From positions 62,001-126,000 of the forward strand of contig CAVXNQ010000022.1 of the NCBI GenBank assembly GCA_963763205.1: 64,000 nucleotides of DNA. The letters are read 5' to 3'. A program made the position numbers and the translations under genes. Below, one piece after another: positions 29,337 to 38,421 of this stretch (its first letter is position 1; every line of letters begins with the position of its first letter). Under the pieces are notes generated by a model. That model was not told where the DNA came from and did not search any database. It saw only the letters and a list, made by a program, of their open reading frames with translations. Source of the stretch: DDH964 sp963763205 (lineage in GTDB: Bacteria; Desulfobacterota; Desulfuromonadia; Desulfuromonadales; DDH964).

Positions 29337-30055
29337 TGGCCAAAAAGCCCGCCCCGCCGAAACCCAAAGACTTCGCCCACAACCCCTTCAGGGATCTGAA
29401 GGGGTTGCCCGTTTCCGACGCGCCCAAGCTTGAGAAGAAGCCTGCCAAGACGGAACCCCCGCCCCCCCCCGCGCCCAAACCGGCGGCCCCGGCCGACGAC
29501 GGCGAGCTCTTCGCCGCCGAGATGCAGCTGCTCGGCGTCGCCAGGCAGGACCGCGACGACCTGTCGGAAAATCCGCTCCCCGAGCCCACCGAACACCCCC
29601 CGGCCAAGCCCCAGACCCCGGCGAAGCCCGCTGCCCCCGAGGACGAATTCCTCGCTGCCGTCGGCCGCCTCGACGTCACCTTCGCCGACGAATACCCCGA
29701 ACCCGAACTCGAGGCGGAGCTCCCCCGGCCCGCGCCGCGCCGCATGCGCCAGCTGCGCCGCGGCCAGCTCGTCCCCGAGGAGCAGCTCGACCTCCACGGC
29801 CTGCACCGCGACCAGGCGCTGGAGAAGGCGCGCTGGTTCCTGCAGGACGCCGTCCACCACGGCAGCCGCACGGTCCTGATCGTCACCGGCCGCGGCCAGC
29901 ATTCCGCCGAGGGCCCGGTGCTGCGCGAGGCGGTCGCCCGGCTGCTGCGCGAGGACCCCGACCATCTGATCCTCGAATGGGGGATCGCGCCGCCGCGCCA
30001 CGGCGGGGACGGGGCGCTGGTGGTTTTTCTGCGGTCTGCCGGCGGCGAGGCGTAA
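29336..30055 (+). CDS. Smr domain protein
   Basis: Encodes 239 residues: a long Lys/Pro/Ala-rich disordered N-terminus (1-150) and a C-terminal Smr domain (about 155-239) with the motifs LDLHGLH and TGRGQHS. Smr domains bind or nick nucleic acids, and stand-alone bacterial Smr proteins have been linked to endonuclease or collided-ribosome functions. The family's LDxHG and TGxG motifs are intact, so nuclease activity is plausible. Confidence 0.9.
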   Translation: MAKKPAPPKPKDFAHNPFRDLKGLPVSDAPKLEKKPAKTEPPPPPAPKPAAPADDGELFAAEMQLLGVARQDRDDLSENPLPEPTEHPPAKPQTPAKPAAPEDEFLAAVGRLDVTFADEYPEPELEAELPRPAPRRMRQLRRGQLVPEEQLDLHGLHRDQALEKARWFLQDAVHHGSRTVLIVTGRGQHSAEGPVLREAVARLLREDPDHLILEWGIAPPRHGGDGALVVFLRSAGGEA

Positions 30056-30144
30056 ACGCCTTGACAGGAACCGCCCAGACAGTTTGAATTAAAGGCGTTT
30101 TGGAGCATTGAGGGGACCATGGCGTACAGCGACGAAACTAAAAA

Positions 30145-30179
30145 ACAGCCCGCACCGGCAGAGATGCCGGGCGGGCTGT
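30145..30179 (-). terminator. Intrinsic-terminator-like stem-loop
   Basis: ACAGCCCGC and GCGGGCTGT, with an inner CCGGC/GCCGG pair, form a long stem. An A6 run lies on the left side, so the best T-run follows the stem on the minus strand, although no minus-strand gene is nearby. On the plus strand it may still end the TPR-Smr transcript, with the weak tail CTTGTAATT. Confidence 0.6.
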
Positions 30180-30311
30180 CTTGTAATTGGGGCATACTGC
30201 CCTTGCGCTTCTCGGGAAGTTGGGACCCGGCTATCCGTGGAGATTGATGAGTCGCATTGCGACTTGTCCGGGAAAACGTATTTCAGTAACCTGAATTTGC
30301 AGGAGGGGGTT

Positions 30312-30551
30312 TTGACGCCGACCGTTTTCAGGCAAGAAGGTTTTCGATTTTATTTCTTCTCCCGCGAAGAAACTCGGATGCATATTCATGTTCACGGCCA
30401 GGCAGGAGAGGCAAAGTTCTGGATCGAGCCGCAGATCACTTTGGCGGAGAATTACGGGTTGTCCGGGCCCGAGCTGAATCGCGTCCGAAATCTGATAAGG
30501 AAACACGAGGATGACATTCGCAACGCATGGCACCGCCACTTCGGCGGTTGA
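30312..30551 (+). CDS. DUF4160 protein
   Basis: Encodes 79 residues from a TTG start: TPTVFRQEGFRFYFFSREE, the HIHVHGQAGEAKFWIEP core and an ALxxNYG-like stretch, all typical of DUF4160. TTG at 30312 was chosen because AGGAGGGGG precedes it and homology begins there; upstream codons in the same frame have no homology. DUF4160 genes usually pair with a DUF2442 gene, as here, and the pair is often listed as toxin-antitoxin-like, without a proven activity that I can cite. Confidence 0.85.
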   Translation: MTPTVFRQEGFRFYFFSREETRMHIHVHGQAGEAKFWIEPQITLAENYGLSGPELNRVRNLIRKHEDDIRNAWHRHFGG

Positions 30552-31047
30552 AGTCACCAATGTCTCGAGCCATGGTTTCTGGCTGCTGATCCACGATCGG
30601 GAAGTCTTTCTACCGTTCGAGACCTTCCCCTGGTTTCGCGACGCGCCGATCGGCAAACTCGTGCATGTCGAACTCCCTTCGGCCCAGCATCTTTACTGGC
30701 CCGATCTGGATGTGGACCTGGAGGTGGAAAGCGTTTTGCACCCCGAGCGCTATCCGCTGGTCAGTCAGGTCCATGAGAGGCCGGAGCCGTACGCATCTCG
30801 GGTTCTGGCGGCGGAAGTGGATCAGGATGAAATCGACGAGGCAGTGCTCGCTCTCTTGCAGTTGACGCTGCACGACGGGGCGAGGGCCTGGAAGGGGTTC
30901 GATTTTGCGGTCATGGACCGGCTTTTCCAGCAAGGATATATTCTCGATCCACGCAACAAGACCAAGTCGGTTGTTCTTACGGAGAAGGGACTAGCCAAGT
31001 CGGAGGAGTTGTTCGAAAGGTTGTTCGGTGGCAAGGGAAAAGGCTGA
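30511..31047 (+). CDS. DUF2442-DUF6429 fusion protein
   Basis: Encodes 178 residues. The N-terminal part (about 10-80: VEVTNVSSHGFWLLIHDREV, LPFETFPWFRDA) matches DUF2442, the usual partner of DUF4160. The C-terminal part (about 105-175: DEIDEAVLALLQLTLHDGAR, AWKGFDFAVMDRL) matches DUF6429. I read this as a natural fusion because one frame continues through both. The start lies 41 bp inside the DUF4160 gene, so the two are translationally linked. Function unknown. Confidence 0.8.
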   Translation: MTFATHGTATSAVEVTNVSSHGFWLLIHDREVFLPFETFPWFRDAPIGKLVHVELPSAQHLYWPDLDVDLEVESVLHPERYPLVSQVHERPEPYASRVLAAEVDQDEIDEAVLALLQLTLHDGARAWKGFDFAVMDRLFQQGYILDPRNKTKSVVLTEKGLAKSEELFERLFGGKGKG

Positions 31048-31243
31048 ATATATTTTTCCCCGGAGTCGGCTGGCTCCTATGCCCTCGGCTAAATGAACAA
31101 TGTTCCCAAAAACGCACAGGAAAATAATGGACGGGATTTTAGCCCCGAAAATCGAGCCATAGCACCAAATAACGGCTATTTTTGAATGAATTTCCTGTGA
31201 TATTGAGTGGTTGACTTGGTCCGACCCCGAATGCTCACCCCGA

Positions 31244-31531
31244 ATGCTCACCCTGGATCGCTTCATCCGCCTGTTCATGAACGACGTCGATCCGCTGCTC
31301 TGCGAGAAGGTCTTTACCCTCAAGATTACCAAGCTGGAGTTGCTCTCCATGCTCAAGGCGGTACGGGAGGAGTTCAGCATTCCGGAACTCTGCCGGCTGC
31401 TCCCGGCAGAGGGGCTGACGAACCTGCTCATGGAGGTGTGCTACTTTGCCGAGGACGGCATCGTCGGCACCCTCCAGCACCTGTTCGAGGCCCATCCCGA
31501 CACGGCGGGGGGCTTTGCGTTCGAGGACTAG
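31244..31531 (+). CDS. Small hypothetical protein
   Basis: Encodes 95 residues (MLTLDRFIRLFMNDVDPL start), leucine-rich and predicted helical, acidic at the end (AFED). No family recognised. The start region contains a 12-bp tandem duplication (CCCGAATGCTCA twice), so the start could be the upstream TTG at 31211 or this ATG. The gap before it (31048-31243) is AT-richer and shows no other feature. It may be a real small gene or a remnant. Confidence 0.45.
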   Translation: MLTLDRFIRLFMNDVDPLLCEKVFTLKITKLELLSMLKAVREEFSIPELCRLLPAEGLTNLLMEVCYFAEDGIVGTLQHLFEAHPDTAGGFAFED

Positions 31532-31671
31532 GCCCTTAACCCGGCCCCGTAGTTGCCACAAGGGATTCAGGGAGACTATCAATTGGGTTCTCGACAAAAT
31601 TTTAATCTGGTAAAGCCAGCTTTCTGAACTCCACTGGCCAGACCGAATCGCTACGAAATCAGGAGTGTTTC

Positions 31672-34551
31672 ATGAGTAGCGTCATTATTGACGAGGTTTC
31701 CCGTTTCTTCGACAGGGTTGTCAAGCCGTTCATCCCGAGCCATGTCGAACCGGACCAACGGCGGCTGTCGTCGGATCGGCTGCTGATCTCCATCTGCCTG
31801 ATCACGTCGATGTTTTCCTTTCTCTACGTCGGCGTGTCCCTGGTCATCGGCTTTCAGGTCGGCGTCTGGCTGATGCTCAGCTGTTTCGTTCTGCTCTACG
31901 CCATACTCTTTCTGTTCAGAACCACAGGCCGCTACCGTCTGTGCGCCAACCTCTATCTTGCCTGCTGCTGTATCGTGGCGGTGCTCGGCTGCAGCATGTT
32001 CTCCGGGGGGCTGCATTCCATGGTGTTTCCCTGGTTTGCGCTTATTCCCGTTGCCGGCGTTTTGCTGCTTGGCTACTGCCTGTCGACGCTGTTCTGGTTC
32101 CTGTTCTGCAGCGGCGTCTCCATCGCCTATGGCGTCGCCGCTGCCCTCGGAATCTCATTTCCTGAACTGTACCGGCTCGAATATCTCCAATTTTTCTACA
32201 CCGTCTGCGTAACCGGCCTGGTGATGATCCTGTTCTTCATCGCCCTCACCTTTCACCACAACTGGTCCGCCGCCCTGCGCAAAATCCTGGAGCAGAACGA
32301 CGAGCTTGAGCAGGCGCGGTGCCAGGCCGAGGCTGCTGCCAGATCAAAAAACGAATTTCTCGCCAACATGAGCCATGAAATCAGAACCCCGATGAATGCC
32401 ATCAGTGGTTTTGCCGCACTCTGCCAGAAGACCGCGCTGGACGACAAACAGCGAGGCTATCTGTCCCACATCGAATCGGCGTCGATTTCCCTACTGGGCG
32501 TGATCAACGACATCCTTGATTTCTCGAAAATCGAGGCGGGCAAGTTGCGTCTGGAGCAGATCGACTTCAGGTTGGAGGAGGTCGTCAACAACATCGCCGG
32601 CATGGTTGGTATCAATGCCGCCGAGAAGGGGCTTGAGCTGGTGATCTCCATCGATCCGGCCGTCCCCCTCAATCTGATGGGGGACCCCCTGCGTCTCGGC
32701 CAGGCCCTGCTCAATCTGACGGGAAACGCCGTGAAGTTCACCGAGTCCGGCAGCGTCCTGATCGGGACCGAGCTGGTGGAACGGGATGCCTCCTGCTGCC
32801 TGGTTCGCTTCACCGTCAAGGACACCGGCATCGGCATGAGCGACGAGGAACTGTCGCGCCTGTTTGTCGCCTTCAGCCAGGCCGACACGTCGGTGACTCG
32901 CAACTTCGGCGGTACCGGCCTGGGCCTGGTCATATCGAAGAACCTCGTGGAAATGATGGAGGGGCGGATCGATGTGGAAAGCAGTCCGGGTCAGGGGAGC
33001 CGTTTCAGTTTCACCTGCCGGTTTCGCCTCAACGAGCGGCTCGTTTCCTCGCCGAAAAGCATTCCCTCGAGCCTCTCCAGTCTCAAGGTGCTGGTGGTGG
33101 ACGATAACGAATTGTCTCGTCAGGTGTTGCTCGCGCAGTTGGCCGGTTTCCGGATCACGGCTGAGGCGGTTGATTCCGGTCAGGTGGCCCTGGACACGCT
33201 GCAACGGGCGGCAAGGGACGATCCCTTCGACCTGGTGCTGATGGACTGGCAGATGCCCAAAATGGACGGGATAGAAACGGTGAAACGGATGCGTAGCGAC
33301 CTGAAGCTCGACCGGCTTCCCGTCACCATCATGGTGACCGCCTTCGGCCGGGAGGAAGTGATGAACCAGGCGGAAAAAGTCGGCATCAATTCGCTCCTCA
33401 TCAAACCGGTGAACGCCTCGCTATTACTCGACACCATCATGCAGACATTCTGCCGCGATCCCCGTGCCTTCAGCACGGAGAAGGCGCCTGAGGAGGTGCG
33501 GACGCGGCTCGATCGTATCCGTGGCGCACGTGTGCTGCTGGTGGACGACAATTCGGTAAACCAGCAGGTCGCAGCCGAACTCCTCAGGGAAGCAGGGCTG
33601 ATTACCGACTTTGCTGCCAATGGCCAGGAGGCGGTGGCCGCAGTGTCCAGCACGGACTATGATCTCGTGTTCATGGATATTCAGATGCCGGTCATGGGAG
33701 GCTATGAAGCCACAGCCCTAATCCGCGGCAACGACCGTTACGCCGAACTGCCGATTATCGCCATGACCGCCCACGCCATGAGCGGCGTACGGGAAGAATG
33801 TCTGGCCGCCGGCATGAGCGACTACCTGAGCAAACCGGTCGATCCCGCTCAGCTCCATGGCCTGCTGGCCCGATGGATCATGCCGGGCGACCGCGCCGTT
33901 CCCAACGGGAAAACAGGGTCCGGGGCCGGAGAATCCCCGGCCCATCTCCCGGAAACCCTCGAAGGTTTCGATCTGGATGAAGGTCTGGCACTGCTCAACA
34001 ATAACCGTGCCGCCTATCGGGAATTGATCGTCGACTTTGCCACTCGGGACATCCTGAAGGCCCGGCAACTGCCGCTGTTGCTCCGGGAAGGACAGCGTGA
34101 CGAGGCCCGCAGATGCATGCACTCGCTGATGGGGATAGCGGGCAATCTGTACGCCACCGACGTGTACCGGCTTGCCTGCGAACTGGAAGAACTTCTGGGC
34201 GGCCCCCCCTCAACGGCCGAGGCGCCCCTGATTGCCGCACTGGAACGAGCCTGTGACGTTGTCGCCCATACCGTCGCGCACTTGGGATCCGAGGAACCTG
34301 AGGCGATGCCGGAGATCTCCGGCATCGCCTCGTCTCCGGTTACATTGGTCAGTGAGTTGCGCCGCCTTGTTGCCCGCAGCGATCCCCTGGCGCTTGACGT
34401 GGCGAAACGGTTGAAGGGAAATGCCGGCCTTGACAATACTGCCGGCCCTCAATTCGCAGCCCTGGAAGCGCAACTGTCGGTTTTTGAATTCGAGCAGGCG
34501 GCGCTGATCGTGGATGGTCTAGCCGGGCTGCTCGGGGAAGCGGGGAAGTAG
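31672..34551 (+). CDS. Hybrid sensor histidine kinase (HisKA-HATPase-REC-REC-Hpt)
   Basis: Encodes 959 residues. An N-terminal membrane region with about six helices (35-210), a coiled-coil, HisKA (His near 236 in ANMSHEIRTPMN), HATPase (DTGIGMS, GGTGLGLVIS), two receiver domains (acceptor Asp in LVLMDWQMP near 524 and LVFMDIQMP near 666) and a C-terminal Hpt domain (His in CMHSLMGIAGNL near 815). This is a complete phosphorelay protein. The REC-GGDEF gene starts 6 bp later and is the probable output, linking the membrane signal to c-di-GMP. Confidence 0.95.
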   Translation: MSSVIIDEVSRFFDRVVKPFIPSHVEPDQRRLSSDRLLISICLITSMFSFLYVGVSLVIGFQVGVWLMLSCFVLLYAILFLFRTTGRYRLCANLYLACCCIVAVLGCSMFSGGLHSMVFPWFALIPVAGVLLLGYCLSTLFWFLFCSGVSIAYGVAAALGISFPELYRLEYLQFFYTVCVTGLVMILFFIALTFHHNWSAALRKILEQNDELEQARCQAEAAARSKNEFLANMSHEIRTPMNAISGFAALCQKTALDDKQRGYLSHIESASISLLGVINDILDFSKIEAGKLRLEQIDFRLEEVVNNIAGMVGINAAEKGLELVISIDPAVPLNLMGDPLRLGQALLNLTGNAVKFTESGSVLIGTELVERDASCCLVRFTVKDTGIGMSDEELSRLFVAFSQADTSVTRNFGGTGLGLVISKNLVEMMEGRIDVESSPGQGSRFSFTCRFRLNERLVSSPKSIPSSLSSLKVLVVDDNELSRQVLLAQLAGFRITAEAVDSGQVALDTLQRAARDDPFDLVLMDWQMPKMDGIETVKRMRSDLKLDRLPVTIMVTAFGREEVMNQAEKVGINSLLIKPVNASLLLDTIMQTFCRDPRAFSTEKAPEEVRTRLDRIRGARVLLVDDNSVNQQVAAELLREAGLITDFAANGQEAVAAVSSTDYDLVFMDIQMPVMGGYEATALIRGNDRYAELPIIAMTAHAMSGVREECLAAGMSDYLSKPVDPAQLHGLLARWIMPGDRAVPNGKTGSGAGESPAHLPETLEGFDLDEGLALLNNNRAAYRELIVDFATRDILKARQLPLLLREGQRDEARRCMHSLMGIAGNLYATDVYRLACELEELLGGPPSTAEAPLIAALERACDVVAHTVAHLGSEEPEAMPEISGIASSPVTLVSELRRLVARSDPLALDVAKRLKGNAGLDNTAGPQFAALEAQLSVFEFEQAALIVDGLAGLLGEAGK

Positions 34552-34557
34552 ACGACC

Positions 34558-35499
34558 ATGGCTGATCTGGCGGATAAGTCCACGATCCTGATCGTGGACG
34601 ACGAACCGGGCAATATCTGGGTACTCGTGGAGCTTCTCAAGAACGCGTACCAGCTCCGCACCGCTACCAACGGTGAAAAGGCCTTGGCCATTGCTTGTTC
34701 CGACGAGCCGCCGGACCTGATCCTGCTGGATGTCATCATGCCCGGCATCGATGGCTTTGAGGTGTGCAGGCGCCTCAAGGCCGACAGCCGCACCGCCCGG
34801 ATACCAGTCATCTTCATCACCAGCAATACGGGCGAACAGGACGAGATTCTCGGTTTCCAGGCCGGTGCCGTCGACTATGTCACCAAGCCGTTCAGGCCGA
34901 TCATTGTCCAGGCTCGTGTACAAACCCATGCCGAGTTGAAACGGTACCGGGACTTCCTCGAACGCCAGTCTTACTGCGACAGCCTGACCGGCATTGCCAA
35001 CCGTCGCCATTACGAGGAAAAGCTCCTCATGATGTGGAACTTTGCCTGCAGGGAGCGTACTCCCATGGCCTGCATCATGATCGATATCGACGACTTCAAG
35101 AAATACAACGACCTTTATGGCCATCAGGCCGGCGACGATTGCATCAAACAAGTAGCCTCGACTCTCAATATCCTGGTCAGGCGCAGGGTTGACCTGTTGG
35201 CCCGATATGGTGGCGAGGAGTTCTGCTGCCTGCTGCCGAACACCGGCCTGGCGGGGGCCCAACAGCTCGCCGAAAAGTTCCGCCGGGCTGTGCTGGATCT
35301 TGGTATCGTCCACGAAGGGGCCAGCACCGGCGCGGTGGTCTCTATCAGCCAGGGGATTGCCGTGCTGGCTGCGGTGTCCCATTCCCTGACGCCGGACCTT
35401 CTGGTCAAGAACGCCGATATGGTACTCTACGAAGCGAAGACGGCGGGTCGTAACTGCTTTCGCCATCGTGAGATTGGCGGAGCAGAGTTGACCCCCTAG
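34558..35499 (+). CDS. Response regulator diguanylate cyclase (REC-GGDEF)
   Basis: Encodes 313 residues: receiver domain (1-125, acceptor Asp in LILLDVIMPG near 60) and GGDEF domain with active GGEEF (near 218) and the inhibitory I-site RxxD five residues before it (RRVD). It should synthesise c-di-GMP with product feedback inhibition. It resembles WspR/PleD-type regulators and is adjacent to the hybrid kinase (6-bp gap). Confidence 0.95.
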   Translation: MADLADKSTILIVDDEPGNIWVLVELLKNAYQLRTATNGEKALAIACSDEPPDLILLDVIMPGIDGFEVCRRLKADSRTARIPVIFITSNTGEQDEILGFQAGAVDYVTKPFRPIIVQARVQTHAELKRYRDFLERQSYCDSLTGIANRRHYEEKLLMMWNFACRERTPMACIMIDIDDFKKYNDLYGHQAGDDCIKQVASTLNILVRRRVDLLARYGGEEFCCLLPNTGLAGAQQLAEKFRRAVLDLGIVHEGASTGAVVSISQGIAVLAAVSHSLTPDLLVKNADMVLYEAKTAGRNCFRHREIGGAELTP

Positions 35500-35523
35500 G
35501 TTCTTGTGGAGGCGAGTTCCGAA

Positions 35524-35575
35524 GACACCTTACTTAATTTCCTTCTAGACAAGACAATCAATTAAGAAAGGTGTC
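35524..35575. repeat. Long imperfect stem-loop after the diguanylate cyclase
   Basis: GACACCTTACTTAATT (35524-35539) and AATTAAGAAAGGTGTC (35560-35575) pair over 14 of 16 positions around a 20-nt loop. No T run follows. It could be a transcript end, an mRNA-stability element or a remnant of a mobile element. Confidence 0.55.
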
Positions 35576-35646
35576 CCTCGAACTTCACGGCATATTGAGT
35601 TGAGATGAACGAAGTCACGCAAAGCTCAAAGGGGATGGGAATAATC

Positions 35647-36252
35647 ATGGCCGAAAATCCTCAAGCCGTCGCAATCTCGGGGAGTTACCGCAAGGGCGGG
35701 ACGGTCGATTCCGTCGTTTCGGAAATCCTCGAGGGTCTCAGGGCGCAAGGGGTGGACTGTCAGACCGTCTACCTCCGGGACTGCCATATCGAGTTTTGTA
35801 CCAACTGCCGCAACTGCCTGCAGGTTCCTGGAACCGACCGGGGCAATTGCCCGTTTCGGGACGACATGAACCGGATTCTGGATCTGGTCGAGGCCGCCGA
35901 CTACCTGATCCTCGGCGCTCCCACCAACGCCGGCAACGCCAACGCCCTGACTCGGAAATTCCTCGAACGCTGCGTCTGTTTCGCCTATTGGCCCTGGGGA
36001 AGTCGCAACCCGGTGCTGCGCAACCCGGCCAAACCCAGGAAGGCGATTCTGGTCTCCGCGAGCGGGGCCCCGCTGCTGATCGGCAGGTATTTCAACGGCA
36101 CCCTGAAGGCGCTGAAACTGCTCGCGGCGCAACTCGGCGCCCGGCCGGTTGGGGATATCTGGGTTGGCGGGGTGATCAACAAAGAGATCCGGCTCCCGAC
36201 CAGGATAAAAGCGAAGTGCGCCAGGCTGGCCCATAAAATGGTAGGTGCGTGA
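35647..36252 (+). CDS. Flavodoxin-like NAD(P)H:FMN oxidoreductase / iron-sulfur flavoprotein
   Basis: About 201 residues with a flavodoxin fold: phosphate loop SGSYRKGGTVDSVV, LGAPTNAGNANAL, and a cysteine cluster CTNCRNC near 60-66 that is typical of iron-sulfur flavoproteins of anaerobes. It probably transfers electrons between a reduced carrier and FMN; the partner is unknown. Start chosen at ATG 35647 (GGGGATGGGA upstream); an in-frame ATG at 35605 would add 14 residues. The stop overlaps the next start. Confidence 0.82.
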   Translation: MAENPQAVAISGSYRKGGTVDSVVSEILEGLRAQGVDCQTVYLRDCHIEFCTNCRNCLQVPGTDRGNCPFRDDMNRILDLVEAADYLILGAPTNAGNANALTRKFLERCVCFAYWPWGSRNPVLRNPAKPRKAILVSASGAPLLIGRYFNGTLKALKLLAAQLGARPVGDIWVGGVINKEIRLPTRIKAKCARLAHKMVGA

Positions 36253-36565
36253 ACCTTCCCATCTTCAAATTCTGCTCCCCCTCGTTGGGGCAGTGATGGC
36301 CGCCCTTCTCGTCCTTCTCGGTGTCGTCGGGATGTTTTTTGCTGTGGTGTTCCTGCCGAATATCCTGGCGAAAGTGCTGGACCCGCGAAATGAAAAAATC
36401 ATTCGCGCCCATTGTGAGACGCTCGGACTCGCCACTGTTTCAGTAACGCCGTGGCCGAATCACTATGGGGTTTCCTACCACCGGAAGGGTAGGAAGTTGT
36501 ACGCCAGGTGCCGGGTAAAAAAAGGCCTTGTCGTGTGGCTCGGCCGGGCACCGAAAGCGGATTGA
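36245..36565 (+). CDS. Small membrane protein of unknown function
   Basis: Encodes 106 residues from GTG 36245 (or 89 from ATG 36296). One strong N-terminal helix (LLVLLGVVGMFFAVVFLP) is followed by a basic cytoplasmic tail (SYHRKGRKLYARCRVKKG). The GTG start overlaps the previous stop, suggesting coupling. No family recognised. Confidence 0.6.
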   Translation: MREPSHLQILLPLVGAVMAALLVLLGVVGMFFAVVFLPNILAKVLDPRNEKIIRAHCETLGLATVSVTPWPNHYGVSYHRKGRKLYARCRVKKGLVVWLGRAPKAD

Positions 36566-36721
36566 TTCTGCACCTCTTCAAGGATCCATGCGGCAGTATA
36601 ATGGGGACTATGGGCAGGACGACCGATCGAAACAGCCGCCAGGTCGCGCCAATTCCCCACCCAAACCCGGAGTTGTCCCGGCCCGTTCCCATGGGCCGTT
36701 CCAGGCTGGAAAGGACAGGCC

Positions 36722-37084
36722 GTGAAACCAGTCATCTACGGCACGGAATTCGGCAGCATCACCATAGCGGGTGAGCAGTACGAGCACGACGTCGTGATCC
36801 GCCTGAGCGGCAAGGTGAAAAAGCGCAAGAAGAAACTTTCCAAGGCGAAGTACGGAACGTCGCACAAGGTTTCCCGTGAGGAGGCGGAACACATCTTCGA
36901 CGCGGGGGCGACGCTGCTGATCATCGGCACCGGGCAGGGCGGCAACCTCGACCTCTCGGAGCAAGCCGCCGACTATTTCCGGGAAAACGGCTGCGAAGTC
37001 CAGCTGCTGCCCACCCCCCGGGCACTGCTGGCCTGGAACGCCGCCGCAGGCGCCGTGATCGGCATGTTCCACGTCACCTGCTGA
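36722..37084 (+). CDS. Mth938-like domain protein (DUF498/NDUFAF3-type)
   Basis: Encodes 120 residues with the Mth938/NDUFAF3 fold: YGTEFGSITIAGEQYEHDVV, then LLIIGTGQGG and LLPTPRALLAWNAA. Homologues include complex I assembly factor NDUFAF3 and many uncharacterised bacterial proteins. The start is GTG at 36722. The basic stretch KVKKRKKKLSKAKYG is typical of the bacterial subgroup. Confidence 0.85.
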   Translation: MKPVIYGTEFGSITIAGEQYEHDVVIRLSGKVKKRKKKLSKAKYGTSHKVSREEAEHIFDAGATLLIIGTGQGGNLDLSEQAADYFRENGCEVQLLPTPRALLAWNAAAGAVIGMFHVTC

Positions 37085-37158
37085 GGGCCTGGAAGGTGGC
37101 GGACCGATCATCAGCCCATCGGTGATGAAATTTTCTTTCTGATTCCAGCGGAGGTCAC

Positions 37159-37596
37159 ATGAACAGGATGGCGAAACGGACGGTCTGGGTAGCACTCGCC
37201 CTTTCCCTGGCTTGGGCATTGCCGGCCATCGCCCAGGAAAGTACGGGCCCGAAAGAACAGGCGGCCATCGCCGCTGCGGAGAAATTTCTGGCCCTGGTCG
37301 ACGCGGGGAAATATGCGGAGAGCTGGGCCGAAACCTCCAGCCTGTTCAAGAGCCAGGTCAGCCAACAGGAATGGGTGGCGAAGATTTCCGGCCTCCGTCC
37401 GCTCTTCGGAGCCGTGACCCAGCGCGCCGTCAAAAGCAGTCAATACCTGACCAGTCCACCAGGCGCGCCGGACGGCGAGTATGTCCTGATCCTCTTTCAG
37501 ACAACTTTTGTCAAGAAGCAGCATGCGATCGAAACCGTCACGCCTGCCCTTGACCAGGATGGCAAGTGGCGGGTTTCCGGTTATTTCATCAAATAA
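37159..37596 (+). CDS. DUF4019 periplasmic protein
   Basis: Encodes 145 residues with a signal peptide (1-25, cleavage after AIA) and a DUF4019 domain (AAEKFLALVDAGKYAESWAE, and ending DGKWRVSGYFIK), a cystatin-like/NTF2-like fold. Function unknown; probably periplasmic. Confidence 0.82.
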   Translation: MNRMAKRTVWVALALSLAWALPAIAQESTGPKEQAAIAAAEKFLALVDAGKYAESWAETSSLFKSQVSQQEWVAKISGLRPLFGAVTQRAVKSSQYLTSPPGAPDGEYVLILFQTTFVKKQHAIETVTPALDQDGKWRVSGYFIK

Positions 37597-37638
37597 GCCT
37601 GCCGGCCCGCCGGGGCCAGACCTTCGGAGGCGGTTGTT

Positions 37639-38307
37639 GTGCGCAGTGCCTTGAGCCCGGAAACCTTGAAGCGGGTCTACGGCCGGATTGCCGCCCGCTA
37701 TGATCTGCAGCATGCCCTGCTGACCGCGCGCTCCGACCAGCGCGGCCGGGAGCTGCTGGTGGAGCAGGCCGTTCGTTCCGGCGACAGGGTCCTCGACTGC
37801 GGTGCGGGTACCGGCTCCACCGGCATCCTGGCGGCAAGGCGCGCCGGCCCCAGCGGGCGGGTGACGCTCTTCGACCTGAGCGCGGCGATGCTGGCGGTCG
37901 CCCGCGACAAGGTCAACCGCGCGGGCCTGGAGGACCGGGTCGCTTTCCAGGCCGGGGACATGGTCCACCTCCCTTTCGCCGATGGGCAATTCGACGTCGT
38001 TTGTTCCACCTACAGCCTCTGCCCCCTCTACGACCCGGCAGCGGGAGCTCTGGAGATGTACCGGGTGACCCGGCCCGGCGGCCGCATCGCCGTCGCCCAC
38101 TCCACGGAACCGGGCCACCCCCTGGTCCGGCGGCTGGGCCGCCTGGTCGAGGACTGGGCCTGGCATTTCCCGGGGCTCACCATGGGCTGCCGGGCGGTGC
38201 GGGTGCTGCCGGTGCTGGAGAGGGCGGGGGCGCGGGTGGTCTTCTCGCAGCGGATCGGTGTTCCCTTGTGGCCGTTTCTGGTCTTCGTCGCCGAGAAGCC
38301 GGCCTGA
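37639..38307 (+). CDS. SAM-dependent class I methyltransferase (UbiE-like)
   Basis: Encodes 222 residues from GTG 37639. SAM-binding motif I VLDCGAGTGSTGIL near 52-65, an acidic motif II (LFDLSAAML), DMVHLPFADGQFDVV and a post-I helical lid resemble UbiE/menaquinone-type methyltransferases. The substrate cannot be assigned; it need not be a quinone enzyme. GGAGG lies in the upstream ribosome site. Confidence 0.85.
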   Translation: MRSALSPETLKRVYGRIAARYDLQHALLTARSDQRGRELLVEQAVRSGDRVLDCGAGTGSTGILAARRAGPSGRVTLFDLSAAMLAVARDKVNRAGLEDRVAFQAGDMVHLPFADGQFDVVCSTYSLCPLYDPAAGALEMYRVTRPGGRIAVAHSTEPGHPLVRRLGRLVEDWAWHFPGLTMGCRAVRVLPVLERAGARVVFSQRIGVPLWPFLVFVAEKPA

Positions 38308-38421
38308 TCCGGGTGGGCCCTTATAGCGACGGGGCGCGCAAAAATCCGGTGTTCCTTCCCCCCGCCGCTCATTCCAAATGACCTTTCCGGTAAGCAATTC
38401 TCACCGATGTGCTGCGATTTT

